NCBI GenBank assembly: GCA_003427395.1
Contig: BFEA01000306.1
Span: 1,329,842 to 1,353,938, forward strand
Length of the DNA: 24,097 nt
Source: Chara braunii
Lineage: Eukaryota > Streptophyta > Charophyceae > Charales > Characeae
Direction: 5' to 3'
Position numbers and translations under genes: made by a program. Below, piece after piece: positions 1-9,620 of the stretch; position 1 is the stretch's first letter, and each line of letters starts with the position of its first letter. The notes beneath the pieces were generated by a model. It ran no database searches and had not been told where the DNA came from. It saw only the letters and a program-made list of their open reading frames with translations.

Positions 1-54
1 CCCCCCCCCCCCCCCCCCCCCCCTTCCACACATACACACACGCACACACACACA

Positions 55-86
<32 letters not shown>

Positions 87-140
87 CACGCGCGCGCGCG
101 GTTAGAGACAGACAGAAAGAGAGAGGGAGCGCGCACTCTA
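1..140. repeat. Simple-sequence tract at the left edge (poly-C, CA, CT, CG, GA)
   Basis: The window opens with a run of 23 C, followed by CA-rich, CT-rich and CG-rich dinucleotide stretches and then GA-rich sequence. There is no coding potential. A long homopolymer at the very edge may mark where a contig ended in low-complexity sequence; that is an inference. Confidence 0.9.
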
Positions 141-164
141 GGATAGGCGCGAGGTTTTTTGTTT

Positions 165-275
165 CAACCAACCAACCAACCAACCAACCTTTATTTCTTT
201 ATTTTTCTTTTCCCCCGTTTTGATTTTTTTTTTTTTTAAATAGAAAAAAAGACCAAAAAATAAAATAAAAAACAT
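165..275. repeat. AACC microsatellite, poly-T run and A-rich tract
   Basis: About six copies of the tetranucleotide AACC end near 188. They are followed by a T-rich stretch with a 14-base T run (224-237) and then A-rich sequence. Short open frames across this tract are products of low complexity. Confidence 0.85.
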
Positions 276-1320
276 GGGGGTGTACGACTGTCCGTATGGC
301 CGTACGACCAAAGCCCCGTGCGGCGTACTGCGTGTTTCACAGTGTCTGAGTACAACATGAGCCACGCAGGTGGTTGCCCTGCGTGGAATTCACCCTGCCT
401 GGCTGGCAGGGCAGGGCAAGGGAAGGCAAACAAGAAAAACAAAAAAAACAGAACATCTGCAATCACGTTCCCCACATACTGGGCAGATACATTCCTCAAA
501 GCAGTGCTGTAACTTCCACCTTCATGAGTTTCCCTGACATCGCTGGATTCGTTCTCCTTGGTGTTGTTTTCTTTCTGTTTTTTCTTACCACTGACCGAGA
601 GGGTCTCAATCTTTTCTTTTCATTTTCTTTCATGCCGACCCTCCGCCGGACCCCCCCAAATTTGCGGTTGAGGTCATTTTCCCAAATGGGACTACAGCTT
701 GGAAAGGTAGTGGCGGTTTAACGGAAGTGGATAGCCCCTAACATTGTGGTTTCATCGTCAGTAATTGGACTAGCAGTTGCATGCGTGTACCTCAGTCGGC
801 TGATTACCATTTGAAAGGATTCACGCTGCAGACACCCAGTCCCGGTCCCAGGGTCCCGACAAGTCCCAAGTCCCAGGGCCGTCCCGTAGGATAGGCCGTA
901 GGGTCTAGAGGCCGAAGTGTCATAGGTCGGTAGGTGTCGGTACCGAAGCATCGTAGGTCGGTAGGAGTCCATCCGGTACCCGACAAGAAAACTCCAGAAG
1001 CGTCCTGTCCAGTCCGACAGTCCCAAGTCCAATTTTGCAGCATGTCCCCCAGTAAAGTCCAGAAGCTAGCGGACCGACAAAATGTTTGCAGCAGACAGGC
1101 CGCGGCCGACCGGTACCGGTCCGAAGCAGGCCTAGCCAAGCCAAGTCCTATATTAAGTTGCTACAGTGCAGCGCCTCATCACTTGTTCAGCTGCGAGATG
1201 CGGAAGCGCTACACTGCTGCTTGTGTGTTAAACCACCACTCTACCTGACGTTGTGAAAGTCGGGGGACCGCTAGCACATGTTCATGAGGGCAACCGGTAG
1301 CATAGTGTGGAGACCCGGCA
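276..1320. other. Intergenic sequence, no gene recognised
   Basis: Several open frames of 60-120 codons exist, but none shows a recognisable domain and they overlap on opposite strands. Between about 840 and 1130 the sequence is rich in short GTCCC, GGTCGG and GGTACC words, for example two near-identical TAGGTCGGTAGG words near 930 and 955. This suggests an old degenerate repeat. An 18-base segment at 1228-1245 has an exact inverted partner at 11199-11216. Nothing else is supported. Confidence 0.6.
1228..1245. repeat. Left arm of an 18-bp perfect inverted repeat
   Basis: The segment reads TTAAACCACCACTCTACC. Its exact reverse complement lies at 11199-11216. The pair encloses the ~200-bp repeat units and retrotransposon 1. 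Both arms carry TTAA at their outer ends. Confidence 0.75.
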
Positions 1321-1520
1321 GAGGTGCAAAAATGAAAAATCCGACAAATTGCCGCCACCACTTATTTTGTGGTTAAAAAGATATTTTTTTATTTTTGAAA
1401 TTATTTTTCCCGGAAAGATCACGATCAAAACTACAGACCCTCCAATTTTCAGATTTTTTAATGAATTCTTCTCACCGTGAAAAATCGCTGAAATTGGGGT
1501 ATGTTTCCCGTTGGCCCACA
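1321..1520 (+). repeat. ~200-bp tandem repeat unit A
   Basis: The unit begins GAGGTGCAAAAATGAAAAAT and ends GCCCACA. Units at 10738-10940 and 10941-11095 share its landmarks in the same order: a GCAAAAAT start, AAGATCAC in the middle, a CTACAG word, TTTTCA(A/G)A, then a GAAAAATC- or GATAAATC-like word. The copies are strongly diverged. Retrotransposon 1 lies directly after this unit. Confidence 0.75.
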
Positions 1521-1524
1521 AGTA

Positions 1525-1528
1525 GTAG
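1525..1528. repeat. Target-site duplication of retrotransposon 1, left copy
   Basis: GTAG (AGTAG from 1524) lies just before the 5' LTR and recurs just after the 3' LTR. The length is 4 bp if the LTR ends in CA, or 5 bp if the final A is counted with the duplication. Confidence 0.7.
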
Positions 1529-1702
1529 TGCAATGACTTGCTGATTTTGACTGCCACGACTGACTGCGAGGCTGTACAGTACCAGCGGTAGGGTAGATTC
1601 GTCATTTTGTTTGGCTGAGGGCTGACCGAGAGACCCACGTGTACGGAAAATTTGTGAGGGACATATCTGCAAATATGGGAAATATAGGCCCAGCACTAAC
1701 CC

Positions 1703-2258
1703 GGATTTCCTACAGCTACCCCTACTGCGCATAGCAGACCCGGGCTACCCCGAGGACGGACAGGCCCGAAGGGCCTATACCGATAGACGGTCCTATAGCC
1801 AATAGCCGGGTAGGGAGAGGCCGAGAGGCCGAAACTGGAACGGTACCGGTCGGTCCAGTCAGTCGGGTCTAGGTCTAGGCTAGAGTAGTGTAGATCTATT
1901 AATAGATTAGGAAAATGAATTCAGGACTGTTGGCGGTTCATTCTCGCGAAGCAGCGTTTGGAGAAGCCAAGCAAGTTGGCGGATTTCCTACAGCTACCCC
2001 TACTGCGTATAGCAGACCCGGGCTACCCCGAGGACGGACAGGCCCGAAGGGCCTATACCAATAGACGGTCCTACAGCCTATAGCCGGGTAGGGAGAGGCC
2101 GAGAGGCCGAAACTGGAACGGTACCGGTCAGTCCAGTCAGTCGGGTCTAGGTCTAGGCTAGAGTAGTGTAGATCTATTAATAGATTAGGAAAATGAGTTC
2201 AGGACTGTTGGCGGTTCATTCTCGCGAAGCAGCGTTTGGAGAAGCCAAGCAAGTTGGC
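1703..2258 (+). repeat. 278-bp tandem duplication inside the 5' LTR
   Basis: Copy 1 is 1703-1980 and copy 2 is 1981-2258. Both start GGATTTCCTACAGCTACCCC and end AAGCAAGTTGGC, with only a few substitutions between them. The 3' LTR has a single copy. Confidence 0.9.
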
Positions 2259-2488
2259 GGTGGCAATTGTCTGCAGGCGGCATCCTGAGACCCTTGCCTG
2301 GGACAGCAGCCATAGCCGGCCTTCTGAAGGTCGCCAGAGCTGGGGCATCCTTAGCGCATCTACCCCTGAGGGTATCTGAGTCTGGCCGGGCTATCTCGAG
2401 GCTCTTCACTGAGTGTTTGTGGGTGGCGGCAGCCATAGCTGCCTGTTTCTTCGCCAGAGTGGTCCATCGACATTGAAGACTCCATCTC

Positions 2489-2677
2489 AGGATCTGTTCT
2501 TCATCTGGGTGGTTGGCGCTGGCCTCTGGGAGGCTGTTTCGGTTGTGCGCTACTAACTGGGTGTAGGGTAGAGAGTGGAGTGNAGGATCTGTTCTTCATC
2601 TGGGTGGTTGGCGCTGGCCTCTGGGAGGCTGTTTCGGTTGTGCGCTACTAACTGGGTGTAGGGTAGAGAGTGGAGTG
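2489..2677 (+). repeat. 94-bp direct duplication joined by a single N (5' LTR)
   Basis: Copy 1 (2489-2582) and copy 2 (2584-2677) appear identical and are separated by one ambiguous base at 2583. The same arrangement occurs in the 3' LTR around 10311. Confidence 0.9.
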
Positions 2678-2999
2678 TAGGGTTCTGAGAGTGGCGAGAT
2701 ACTGGAACAAACTCTGTAACGATATCAAGTTTTAATTGGCTCATCATCGGTGTGAATTCCGATTGTTATCCTCGCAGGTTTCTTCTTGTGATTGGTTGTT
2801 GGGAGTATTGTCAGACAGTGAAGAACACTGTGTGTTTTCTCCCCACCTATGCATAGCTGTATTCCGCTGCCTATTTTGATATGTGCACAGTCTGGACTCT
2901 GTCTCCTCTCCCCATCCTCTTATGCATGTATGGGCGTGTATGAGACTGTCTGTGTGTGAGTGGCAGTAAAAATCGTCAGACAACCAAGTTCATAATAGT

Positions 3000-3011
3000 T
3001 GGTATCGGAGC
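3000..3011 (+). promoter_or_regulatory. Primer-binding site, initiator tRNA-Met type
   Basis: TGGTATCGGAGC starts two bases after the 5' LTR. The usual plant initiator tRNA-Met PBS is TGGTATCAGAGC, so 11 of 12 bases match. It would prime minus-strand DNA synthesis. Confidence 0.85.
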
Positions 3012-4534
3012 GGGATTGGAATTGGAGCACTGAGGGTTCAGTGCAATAGGGGCATCTTCTTCATCTGGCGATATACTGGCGAGAGGTTCAAGGCGATTCA
3101 TCTTCCCCAGTACTGAGACAGTAGGGAAGAAGATTCCAAGCGATGAATTCAAGAGTTCAGTGGTTGTACTGAACAAGCGCACTGCGCCTGTCAGGGCGCT
3201 TGCAAGGAAGTGGCGAGAGCAGGGCTAATTCGCCATAGCCAACCCTGGGGGCAGTTTTGTGAATTGCCTCAAAGTGGCGAATTACCCCTGAGGACTTCAG
3301 CATCACCTGAGCGGCTTCATCCCTGAGCAGCACTGAGGGAGATTGACAGTCTGTGTCAATCTCAGGTGAAAATACCCTCATCTGAGGCTATTTATAGTAT
3401 TAGCGGTTGTGGAGACCTGTGGCGAGATATTTCTTGTTGGCTTTCTGAGCGCCACAAGGTCAGATCTGGTGTATCTGACTAAAGGGGCTGCAGCGCTTCA
3501 GGATCCTGAAGAGGATCAACAAGTTTGAAGAAGTTCTGTGCATGGAAGATTGCGGAGAAATCTCTGGATGAAATTGGCGAGATGAGGGTGTCAGCCTGCC
3601 ATAGCCAGATCTTCACCCAGCTTTGCAAGAAACTCTGAAAGTGAGTTCGTTCCATGCACCTACCTGTATAGCGATTCAGGTAGGGTTAGAATAATTAGTA
3701 TTCATGGTCTATTTGTCTGTTAGTGACTGGATTTGAAAATCGCAGACTGCATGACAACCATAGCCATCCTTCTCCTACCTTCCTCTGCTCATTTCTTACC
3801 CTTTGTTGACTCTTTTACATCCAAAATTGTTCTGTGACTGCCTGACTGTATTGCGATTGATCTGGGATGCTCAAATTGTAAATTCTGTACTGGAGAAGTA
3901 GAGATACTGTGAATTGTAGTTTTGTGCTGAGTCTAATTATAGCCTGTGCTAGCTAGGGTCAGTCATAACTTCAATCCTGCCCGTCAGAATTCAATTATGT
4001 CAGTTGCCAATGAATCGGAATCCAAAAATAGTCGGTATTGCAGGAGGGCTTGATTGGATTTGCAGTATTTCACTGGAAACAGAGAATACTGTATTTCGCC
4101 ATACCCCAGGGTATGGCTGCCAGAGTCATCAAGGCCGAAATTGGAGTCTGGGTTAGGATTCAGGGTTTCTGACTGAATCGCTCTGCTTGATTGATCACTC
4201 TTGTCTGTACTTGCCATGTTCTACCGTTCTCACTAACTACTCTTGTTTTCTAGTGGGCTCTGGAAATCTAGGGTATCTCTGGAACTACTGGTGTATACTA
4301 ACTCCAGTGTGGTGCAGGGTCAATAGGGAAATCGTGTGATTGATTTTACTGGACTAACTGTCTGTCTGACCTCTGACCCCAGAGAAACTGTTCCAACCCA
4401 AATCGCTTGTTGCCCATACACCCACCTAACTCCTGTGTCTGAGACAACAACGATTTATGAGAGTCTGAAGGAATCTGATATCACTGCATACTCAATTGCT
4501 GTCTGTCTATTTCAGTGTTTTTTGAAAGAGGAAA
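3012..4534 (+). other. 5' leader of retrotransposon 1, non-coding
   Basis: This is 1.5 kb between PBS and gag with no long open frame. Three CCATAGCC octamers occur (3233, 3599, 3758). Near the gag start there are good 3' splice-site-like signals: a TACTAAC branch-point word at 4296-4302, a pyrimidine tract ending TAG at about 4253, and TATTTCAG ending near 4514. A spliced leader is possible but not shown. Confidence 0.6.
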
Positions 4535-6160
4535 ATGGCGGATCAGGGAACTCGGCAGCAGCCCCAGGTCGAAGTAGTGATGAAGGTAGAAGAACCACAA
4601 CCTTCTACCTCCACCCCTACTACTCCTCTGACTGCTACTCAGCAGAAGGAGTTGCAGGAAAGATTGCAACAGGAGCAGGCACTGCTAGCAGAACTTGAGC
4701 GGCAGGAAGCAGCCGAGCTAGAGGCTGCAACAGATACTTCCAGAAGGGAGTACCTGTTGGAGCAGCTAGCCAAGGTTTTGACAGATGACCGCTGCTCCCA
4801 GGTGAATAAGAATCTGGCGGAGTGGGCCCTTATGGAGCACAAGGCCACCAGTTCTTATTTCACTAACTGGGATGACCGCATCGGCCGTCTGGAGGGCAGG
4901 GTGGATGACCTGGCAGCTCAGCAGTCCAAGATTTTGAAAGCAATTCAGGATCTGACTGCTCAGTTGACAGCAGGCAAACTGATTGCTCCCCAGTCTCCTA
5001 CCCTCTCAGCGAAACCTAAACCTTCTCCTTCTCCTCCTTCAACCCCCTCTGGGTCACGCCATTCTTCCCCTTCAGCACCTCCTTCCCAAAAAGCTACAGC
5101 CCGACCATCCTATGCGTCCGTTGCTGCAGGAGATCAAAGAGGGCCCAAGATCCCAGCTCCCAACAAGTTCAGAGGGGATGACCCAAAGACTGATGTTGGG
5201 GACTGGGCTGCTGGGACCAAAGCCTACTTGAGGGGCTTTATCTGTGCAAAACAGACCAAGGTGGCAACAATTCAGGGACTACTGGAGGGACCCGCTCTGA
5301 AGTAAGCCACCTCAACTTCCAGCAGTCAGCAACAGTCTATGGAGGACTGGGCTTTTGGGTTGGGGGTGGACAGACTTCTGCAGGCCCTAGAGGATCGCTT
5401 TGCAGACAAGGAGCGGGCCCGCAAAGCTGCTGACAAGATTGCTCGCTTGGGGCAGCAGCGCTACAGCGGTACCCTGCAGTCCTTGTTTGCAGAGTTCGAG
5501 CAGCTTACCTCTACTCCTGGGTTGGTCATGTCAACTGATGATCTGCTGACCAACTTCTGCAGGGCAACACCTAAGAAGTTTGTTGTTGCACTGTAGAGCG
5601 CTGGCCACAAGGATTGGAGATCCTTTGGCCGCGCAGCCCTAGACATGGAAGCCAAACTTCATGTTCAGACCCCCTCCTCTAACAAGAGGAAAGGTGCCTT
5701 CCCTCGTGGTGGTAGAAAGGGAAAGGCAACCTTTGCAAACGCAGGGTCTGCATCAGCTTCGGATTCAAACTCCCAGGTTGATACACCATCAACTGGGACC
5801 GGATCAGCTGCTGAAACAGATGTTGCAGCGGCCCTGACTCAGGCTGTTCTGGGAGTTCTGCAGCAGCAGAAGAGATTCTCCCCCACTACAGCCTCAGCCA
5901 GTGCAAAGGGGAAGGACAAGGGACGTCGGCCTTCCTCCTCCCAGCGCCCTAATCTGCCAAAAGACGTCCATATGCCAGCCGACCCTCTCAATCCCTCCAC
6001 TCTCCCCTAGCATGACCTCAAGATCCAGGAGGGAGTGTGGAGAAGAAGGAAGGAATGAGGAGTCTGCCTGAGATGTGAGGGACAACACTTTTTGAAGGAC
6101 TGCCCTTACATGCTAGGCCCAGGACAGTCAAAAAACTGAAGCAGACCCTGGGGACTGCAA
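4535..6160 (+). pseudogene. gag: gag, retrotransposon 1, broken by stops
   Basis: Gag forms the virus-like particle and binds element RNA. The ATG at 4535 follows a purine-rich context and opens 256 codons. Residues about 33-66 are rich in Q, E and L and look like a coiled coil, with a second heptad-like stretch at about 111-135. A Ser/Pro-rich linker follows, and then a capsid-like start containing NKFRGDD. The same frame continues after stops at 5303, 5594, 6008, 6056 and 6137. A Lys/Arg/Ser-rich segment follows, then a zinc-knuckle remnant at 6065-6103 reading C-X2-C-X3-H-X4-C, one residue shorter than the usual C-X2-C-X4-H-X4-C. No frameshift is needed in this part. The protein is not expected to be made intact. 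Confidence 0.85.
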
Positions 6161-6640
6161 TTCCCCCCAATGTTGCACTTCCATCCTGACCCGAATCAGG
6201 ACCCGAGGCTGGAAGAGCTTCAGTCACTTGCTGCTTTCTTCCTTCACCTGAAGGAACAAAAGAGAAACAAGTCTGATCTCATCCTACTTCGGCCCCTAAT
6301 CAACAACATCAGTATCAAGGGGTTATTGGATTATGGAGCCACCCGGAACTTCATATCTCGCAGTGCTGTCAAGAAACAGCATCTGGGTATGAAAGTTCAG
6401 CAGTTGCAGCAACCTTTGCTGGTCAGAATATGTGACTCCACTGTTCTTACTATTAGGGAGAAGGTCAGGGGTATCCCTGTTACCTTCGATAGTGCTGGAG
6501 AAGTCAGACATAGCCTGAACTTATACATATTCCCTGATTTACCCTTTGACCTGGTGTTCTCTATGCAGTGGCTAAAGGCAGTTAACCCAACGATCGACTG
6601 ACAGAACCCAAAGGTTGAACTACCTAACAGACATGGGGTG
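6161..6640 (+). pseudogene. Aspartic protease region, retrotransposon 1
   Basis: The protease cleaves the Gag-Pol polyprotein. Its open frame (6170-6601) is in frame with gag. The active-site motif reads LLDYGATRNF at about 6325-6354, where retropepsins normally have D-S/T-G; here the second residue is Tyr. The downstream LVFSMQWL segment matches the second conserved block of Ty3-type proteases, where a hydrophobic stretch precedes a Trp. The frame ends in TGA at 6599-6601, at a position where relatives have Trp, so TGG to TGA is likely. Element 2 has the same DYGAT motif. Confidence 0.85.
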
Positions 6641-7556
6641 TATCAGCCATGTATGATTGCTGTTGAACACCACCCTAAAACCAGTTGCAACTGTTTGAGA
6701 GCGATGGAGTTTTTTGCTCTCTCGCGCCAGTATGACCATGAGCGCATGTTCTTGGCCCCGGTCAAGCAGATAGACGCTCCTACTGTTTCCTGTCCTCCTG
6801 AGATACAGCAGGTTGTGGACCAGTACGTTGATCTGATGCAGGAGCCCTTTGGGTTACCCAACCGGCCAACCAAGCATCACATTGAGCTACTACCTAGAGC
6901 GGTCCCTCCCAAGGGCCGCATCTACAAGATGTCCCCTGCTGAGCTTGAGGAGCTCAAAAAGCAGCTTGAGACCCTGACCAACAAAGGCTGGATACGGGCG
7001 AGCACTTCTGAATTTGGGGCGCCAGTCCTCTTCGTCCCGAAAGGGAATGGAGAATTCAGAATGTGCATCGACTACAGGGGTCTCAACAAGATCACTAGGA
7101 AAGAGTACAGAGCCACTTCCTAGGATCGATGACCTTCTGGATATGGTGCAGGGCTACACAGTATTCAACAAAGTCGACCTTAAATCTGCATACCACCAGA
7201 TTGAGATGGCAGAGGATGATGTCTATAAAACAACCTTCAAGACCACGTATGGTACTTACGAATTCCTGGTCATGCCATTCGGACTTTGCAATGCCCCAGG
7301 TACCTTCTAGACTGAGATGCACCGCATCTTCAGGCCTTACCTGGACAAGTTCATGGTTGTCTACCTAAATGACATCCTGGTATTCAGCCGAACTGCTAGG
7401 GAGCATGCAGAGCACTTGGCTCTAGTCATTCAGTCATTACGTGACAGCCAGTATAAGATTAACAGAGAGAAGTCCTCCTTTGGAGTTCCCTCTGTCATCT
7501 ATCTGGGTCATGTAATCTCTGGAGATGGGACTTTTCTGCAGTGGTTGCACCCCTGA
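6641..7556 (+). pseudogene. Reverse transcriptase, retrotransposon 1, frameshifted and catalytically altered
   Basis: RT copies element RNA into DNA. Blocks appear in the usual order: [20 protein letters not shown], a frame change near 7105, [10 protein letters not shown] with the first catalytic Asp at 7176-7178, and [14 protein letters not shown] at 7308-7310 stands where element 2 has Gln. The YxDD box then reads YLND at 7362-7373, with Asn (AAT) replacing the first Asp. The frame continues to the GHVISGDG block and then breaks at about 7530. Compared with element 2, the roughly 35-40 residues that link RT to RNase H (its NWPQP...SFLGL block) are missing. The copy is inactive. Confidence 0.9.
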
Positions 7557-8040
7557 CCAACCTAACAAAGAAAGACACTCCTTTTCTTTGGTCCCTTCCC
7601 TGTAAGTTGGCCTTCACACGACTCAAGAAGGCCTTGACTCGTGCACCAGTGCTGAAGTTGCCTGACCCCACCTTGCCATTCATCCTGACCACTGAAGCCT
7701 GTTAGTATGGCATTGGGGCAGTTCTTCAGCAAGATGATGGGAATGGTCTACGACTAGTAGAGTTTATGAGTAAGAAGATCGAGACTCAAAAGCTTCAGGA
7801 ATCTACCTACGAGAAAGAGTTGTATGCTCTTATTTGTGCCCTGAAACATTGGAAACACTTTCTCCTGGGAAGACACTTCAAGATCTTCTCAAACCACTCC
7901 ACCTTACAGTGGATGAAGTCCCAGGAGAGTTAAATAATAAGCTGGCACGATACATTCATGTTTGACTTTGAACTGAAGCACAAGAAGGGCTGCTACAATA
8001 AGGTACCCGATGACCTCTCTCGTAGGCCTGACTCTTTTGC
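7532..8040 (+). pseudogene. RNase H domain, retrotransposon 1, with lost catalytic residues
   Basis: RNase H degrades RNA in RNA:DNA hybrids during reverse transcription. The frame from 7532 reads through a TAG at 7703, where element 2 has Gln, into IGAVLQQDDG, then YEKELYAL with the conserved Glu, then FSNHSTLQW. Active relatives have Asp in the first block (DAS) and in FSDHE. Here they are Glu and Asn, so two of four metal ligands are changed. TAA at 7931 ends the frame; a short segment continues in another frame, and the original frame resumes by 7958 with KGCYNK and the final conserved Asp in the DDLSR word. Confidence 0.85.
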
Positions 8041-9081
8041 ACTGATCTCCTCTACTTACTCCTTTGGAGAGGAGACCCGTCAGACCATTACTCGTCTTCT
8101 GCCTCAGGACCCGACTTATGGACCCATAGTCAGGAATCTGCAAGCGGATCCCAATTCTGAACCCAACTATGCCCTGAGTTCAGATTTGATGTATACCTAC
8201 AACAGAGGTGAGGAACGCCTGTGCATTCCCCAGGATTAGTGGCTCAGGACACTGCTGATGTCAGAGTGTCATGATGCACGTGGACATTTTGGGTTCCTAA
8301 AGTCATACGCAGCCCTGTCGCAGCGCTTCTTCTGGAAGGAGATGCGGAGTGATATGCTGCGCTATGTGGAAACCTGTGAGCTTTGCCAGAGGAAAAACAT
8401 CCAGCGTAGGCCTCCTCTGGTACTACTCAAACCCTTACCCATACCTGATGGTCCTGCTGAATCTTTCTCGATTGATTTCACAGATTTAGGCAAGACCACC
8501 CCTCGTGGCATGCGTCAGGTAATGGTCTGTGTGGACAGATTCTCCAAATACGCATGCGTCAGGTAGCGAGAGTCCCGACTGTGAGAGCAGCCTTTTTAGA
8601 GAGGTGGTCCACACACCATGGACCGCCCACTTCTATGGTCAGTGATAGAGACCCCCGATTTTGCAGCGATGAGTGGCAGTCCTACTGTAAGGACTACCTG
8701 CACTCACGATTGGACATGACCTCTGGTCATCATCCTGAAGCCAATGGTCAGGCTGAAGTGATGAACCAAGTCTTATTCCAATTGCTGCGTCCTGTCATCT
8801 CTCCAGATCAGCAGGACTGGGATCTCCACTTGGCTCGGGCACAGCTTGTTTATAACATGTCTGTCCATTCCTCGACTGGGTTCAGTCCATACCGGTTGCA
8901 CTGGGGACGTGAACCACGACAGCCTCTCGATGATAATATCGATAAGGCTAAGTCGGACCTGACACCAGACACCGCAGAGTTCACCAGACGCTACCGCTTA
9001 GAAGTGGAAAGGGCACGAGCGAACTTGTTCAAAGCCCAAAAAGGGCACGAGCGAACTTGTTCAAAGCCCAAAAGGCAATGA
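8041..9081 (+). pseudogene. Integrase, zinc and catalytic domains, retrotransposon 1
   Basis: Integrase inserts the cDNA into host DNA. A zinc-binding region has RGHFG followed by CELCQR (Cys codons at 8375 and 8384). The catalytic triad is visible: Asp at 8474-8476 (SIDFTD), Asp at 8644-8646 (VSDRDPRF) and Glu at 8755-8757 (NGQAE). D2 and E are separated by 36 residues, one more than the DD35E spacing of element 2. The domain is split by TAG at 8237 and by a break at about 8552-8566, where a 14-base word from 8508 recurs and about 20 residues seem to be missing. A 32-bp tandem duplication at 9011-9074 shifts the frame again. Confidence 0.9.
9011..9074 (+). repeat. 32-bp tandem duplication inside integrase
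   Basis: The segment starting GGGCACGAGCGAACTTGTTC occurs at 9011 and again at 9043, differing only at the last bases. As 32 is not a multiple of three, it changes the reading frame. Confidence 0.9.
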
Positions 9082-9617
9082 TTGAACAAGCTAATCGTCA
9101 CAGGCGACCTTCCCCCATTTGCACTGGTGATTATGTCTAGGTAGCCAGTTCAGAGTTGTTGAGGGAGGAGGATATCTCCCCCAAGTTGTTGCCTCATTAT
9201 TTGGGTCCATGGCATGTCTTAGATACAGTGGGCGTTGATCCATTTGGCCCATCCTATGTCATCGACGTCCCGCTGCATCTACGAACCTACCCAGTCTTCC
9301 ATGCATCTAAGCTGCTTCCATTTACTCCAGCTGATGCATTCCCAGACCGGCCCCCTCAATTTGGTCCACTGATCCCTGGCAAGGGGTATGACGTGGAGTG
9401 GATTGAGGATGAGTGGGGCACAGGCCCCTATCGACAGTATCTTGTGAGGTTCACTTTCCATCCTCCTACTGAGAACAGATGGTTCTACAGAAAGGAACTT
9501 CTCAAGACAGCAAAGTCAGTTGTTCTGCGATATGAAGCGGCTCAGAAGGGCAACCTTCCTCGCCGTTCACCTCGTTTGCATCCCTGGCTCGGAGGTCCTC
9601 GCTCCCTGGGGGGGTAA
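9075..9617 (+). pseudogene. Integrase C-terminus with GPY/F-like module and chromodomain, retrotransposon 1
   Basis: After the 32-bp duplication, the frame reads TGDYV, a TAG at about 9138 (probably a former Trp), then an open run from 9156 to 9617. HYLGPWHVLDTVG resembles the GPY/F module. Later YDVEWI, QYLVRFTFHP, ENRWF and a helix to about 9540 follow the chromodomain pattern Y-VE-I, YLVKW-G, EN-WE, helix. Chromodomains of chromoviruses direct integration to particular chromatin. The stop at 9615 lies just before the 3' LTR. Confidence 0.8.
9608..9614 (+). promoter_or_regulatory. Polypurine tract, retrotransposon 1
   Basis: A run of seven G overlaps the end of pol and lies six bases before the 3' LTR, where plus-strand priming would occur. 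It is short and lacks the usual A/G mix. Confidence 0.55.
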
Positions 9618-9620
9618 GCC

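Larger units (their letters stand above)
1529..2997 (+). repeat. 5' LTR of retrotransposon 1 (1469 bp)
   Basis: The LTR starts TGCAATGACT, matching 9621, and ends ...CATAATA just before the PBS. The 3' copy ends ...CATAACA, so the terminal CA here has become TA. It is about 355 bp longer than the 3' LTR because it holds a 278-bp tandem duplication and roughly 84 bp (about 2208-2291) absent from the 3' copy. A 12-bp palindrome TCTATTAATAGA occurs in each copy of the duplicated segment and in the 3' LTR, and could mark the AT-rich core promoter; that is an inference. Short open frames inside are not conserved in their starts. Confidence 0.9.

Noticed and set aside
2267-2476. Small hydrophobic frame also seen at 10007-10204 in the other LTR
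   Set aside because: The 5' LTR copy has no ATG in this frame, and the ATG of the 3' copy exists only because of an 84-bp deletion. Most differences change amino acids.
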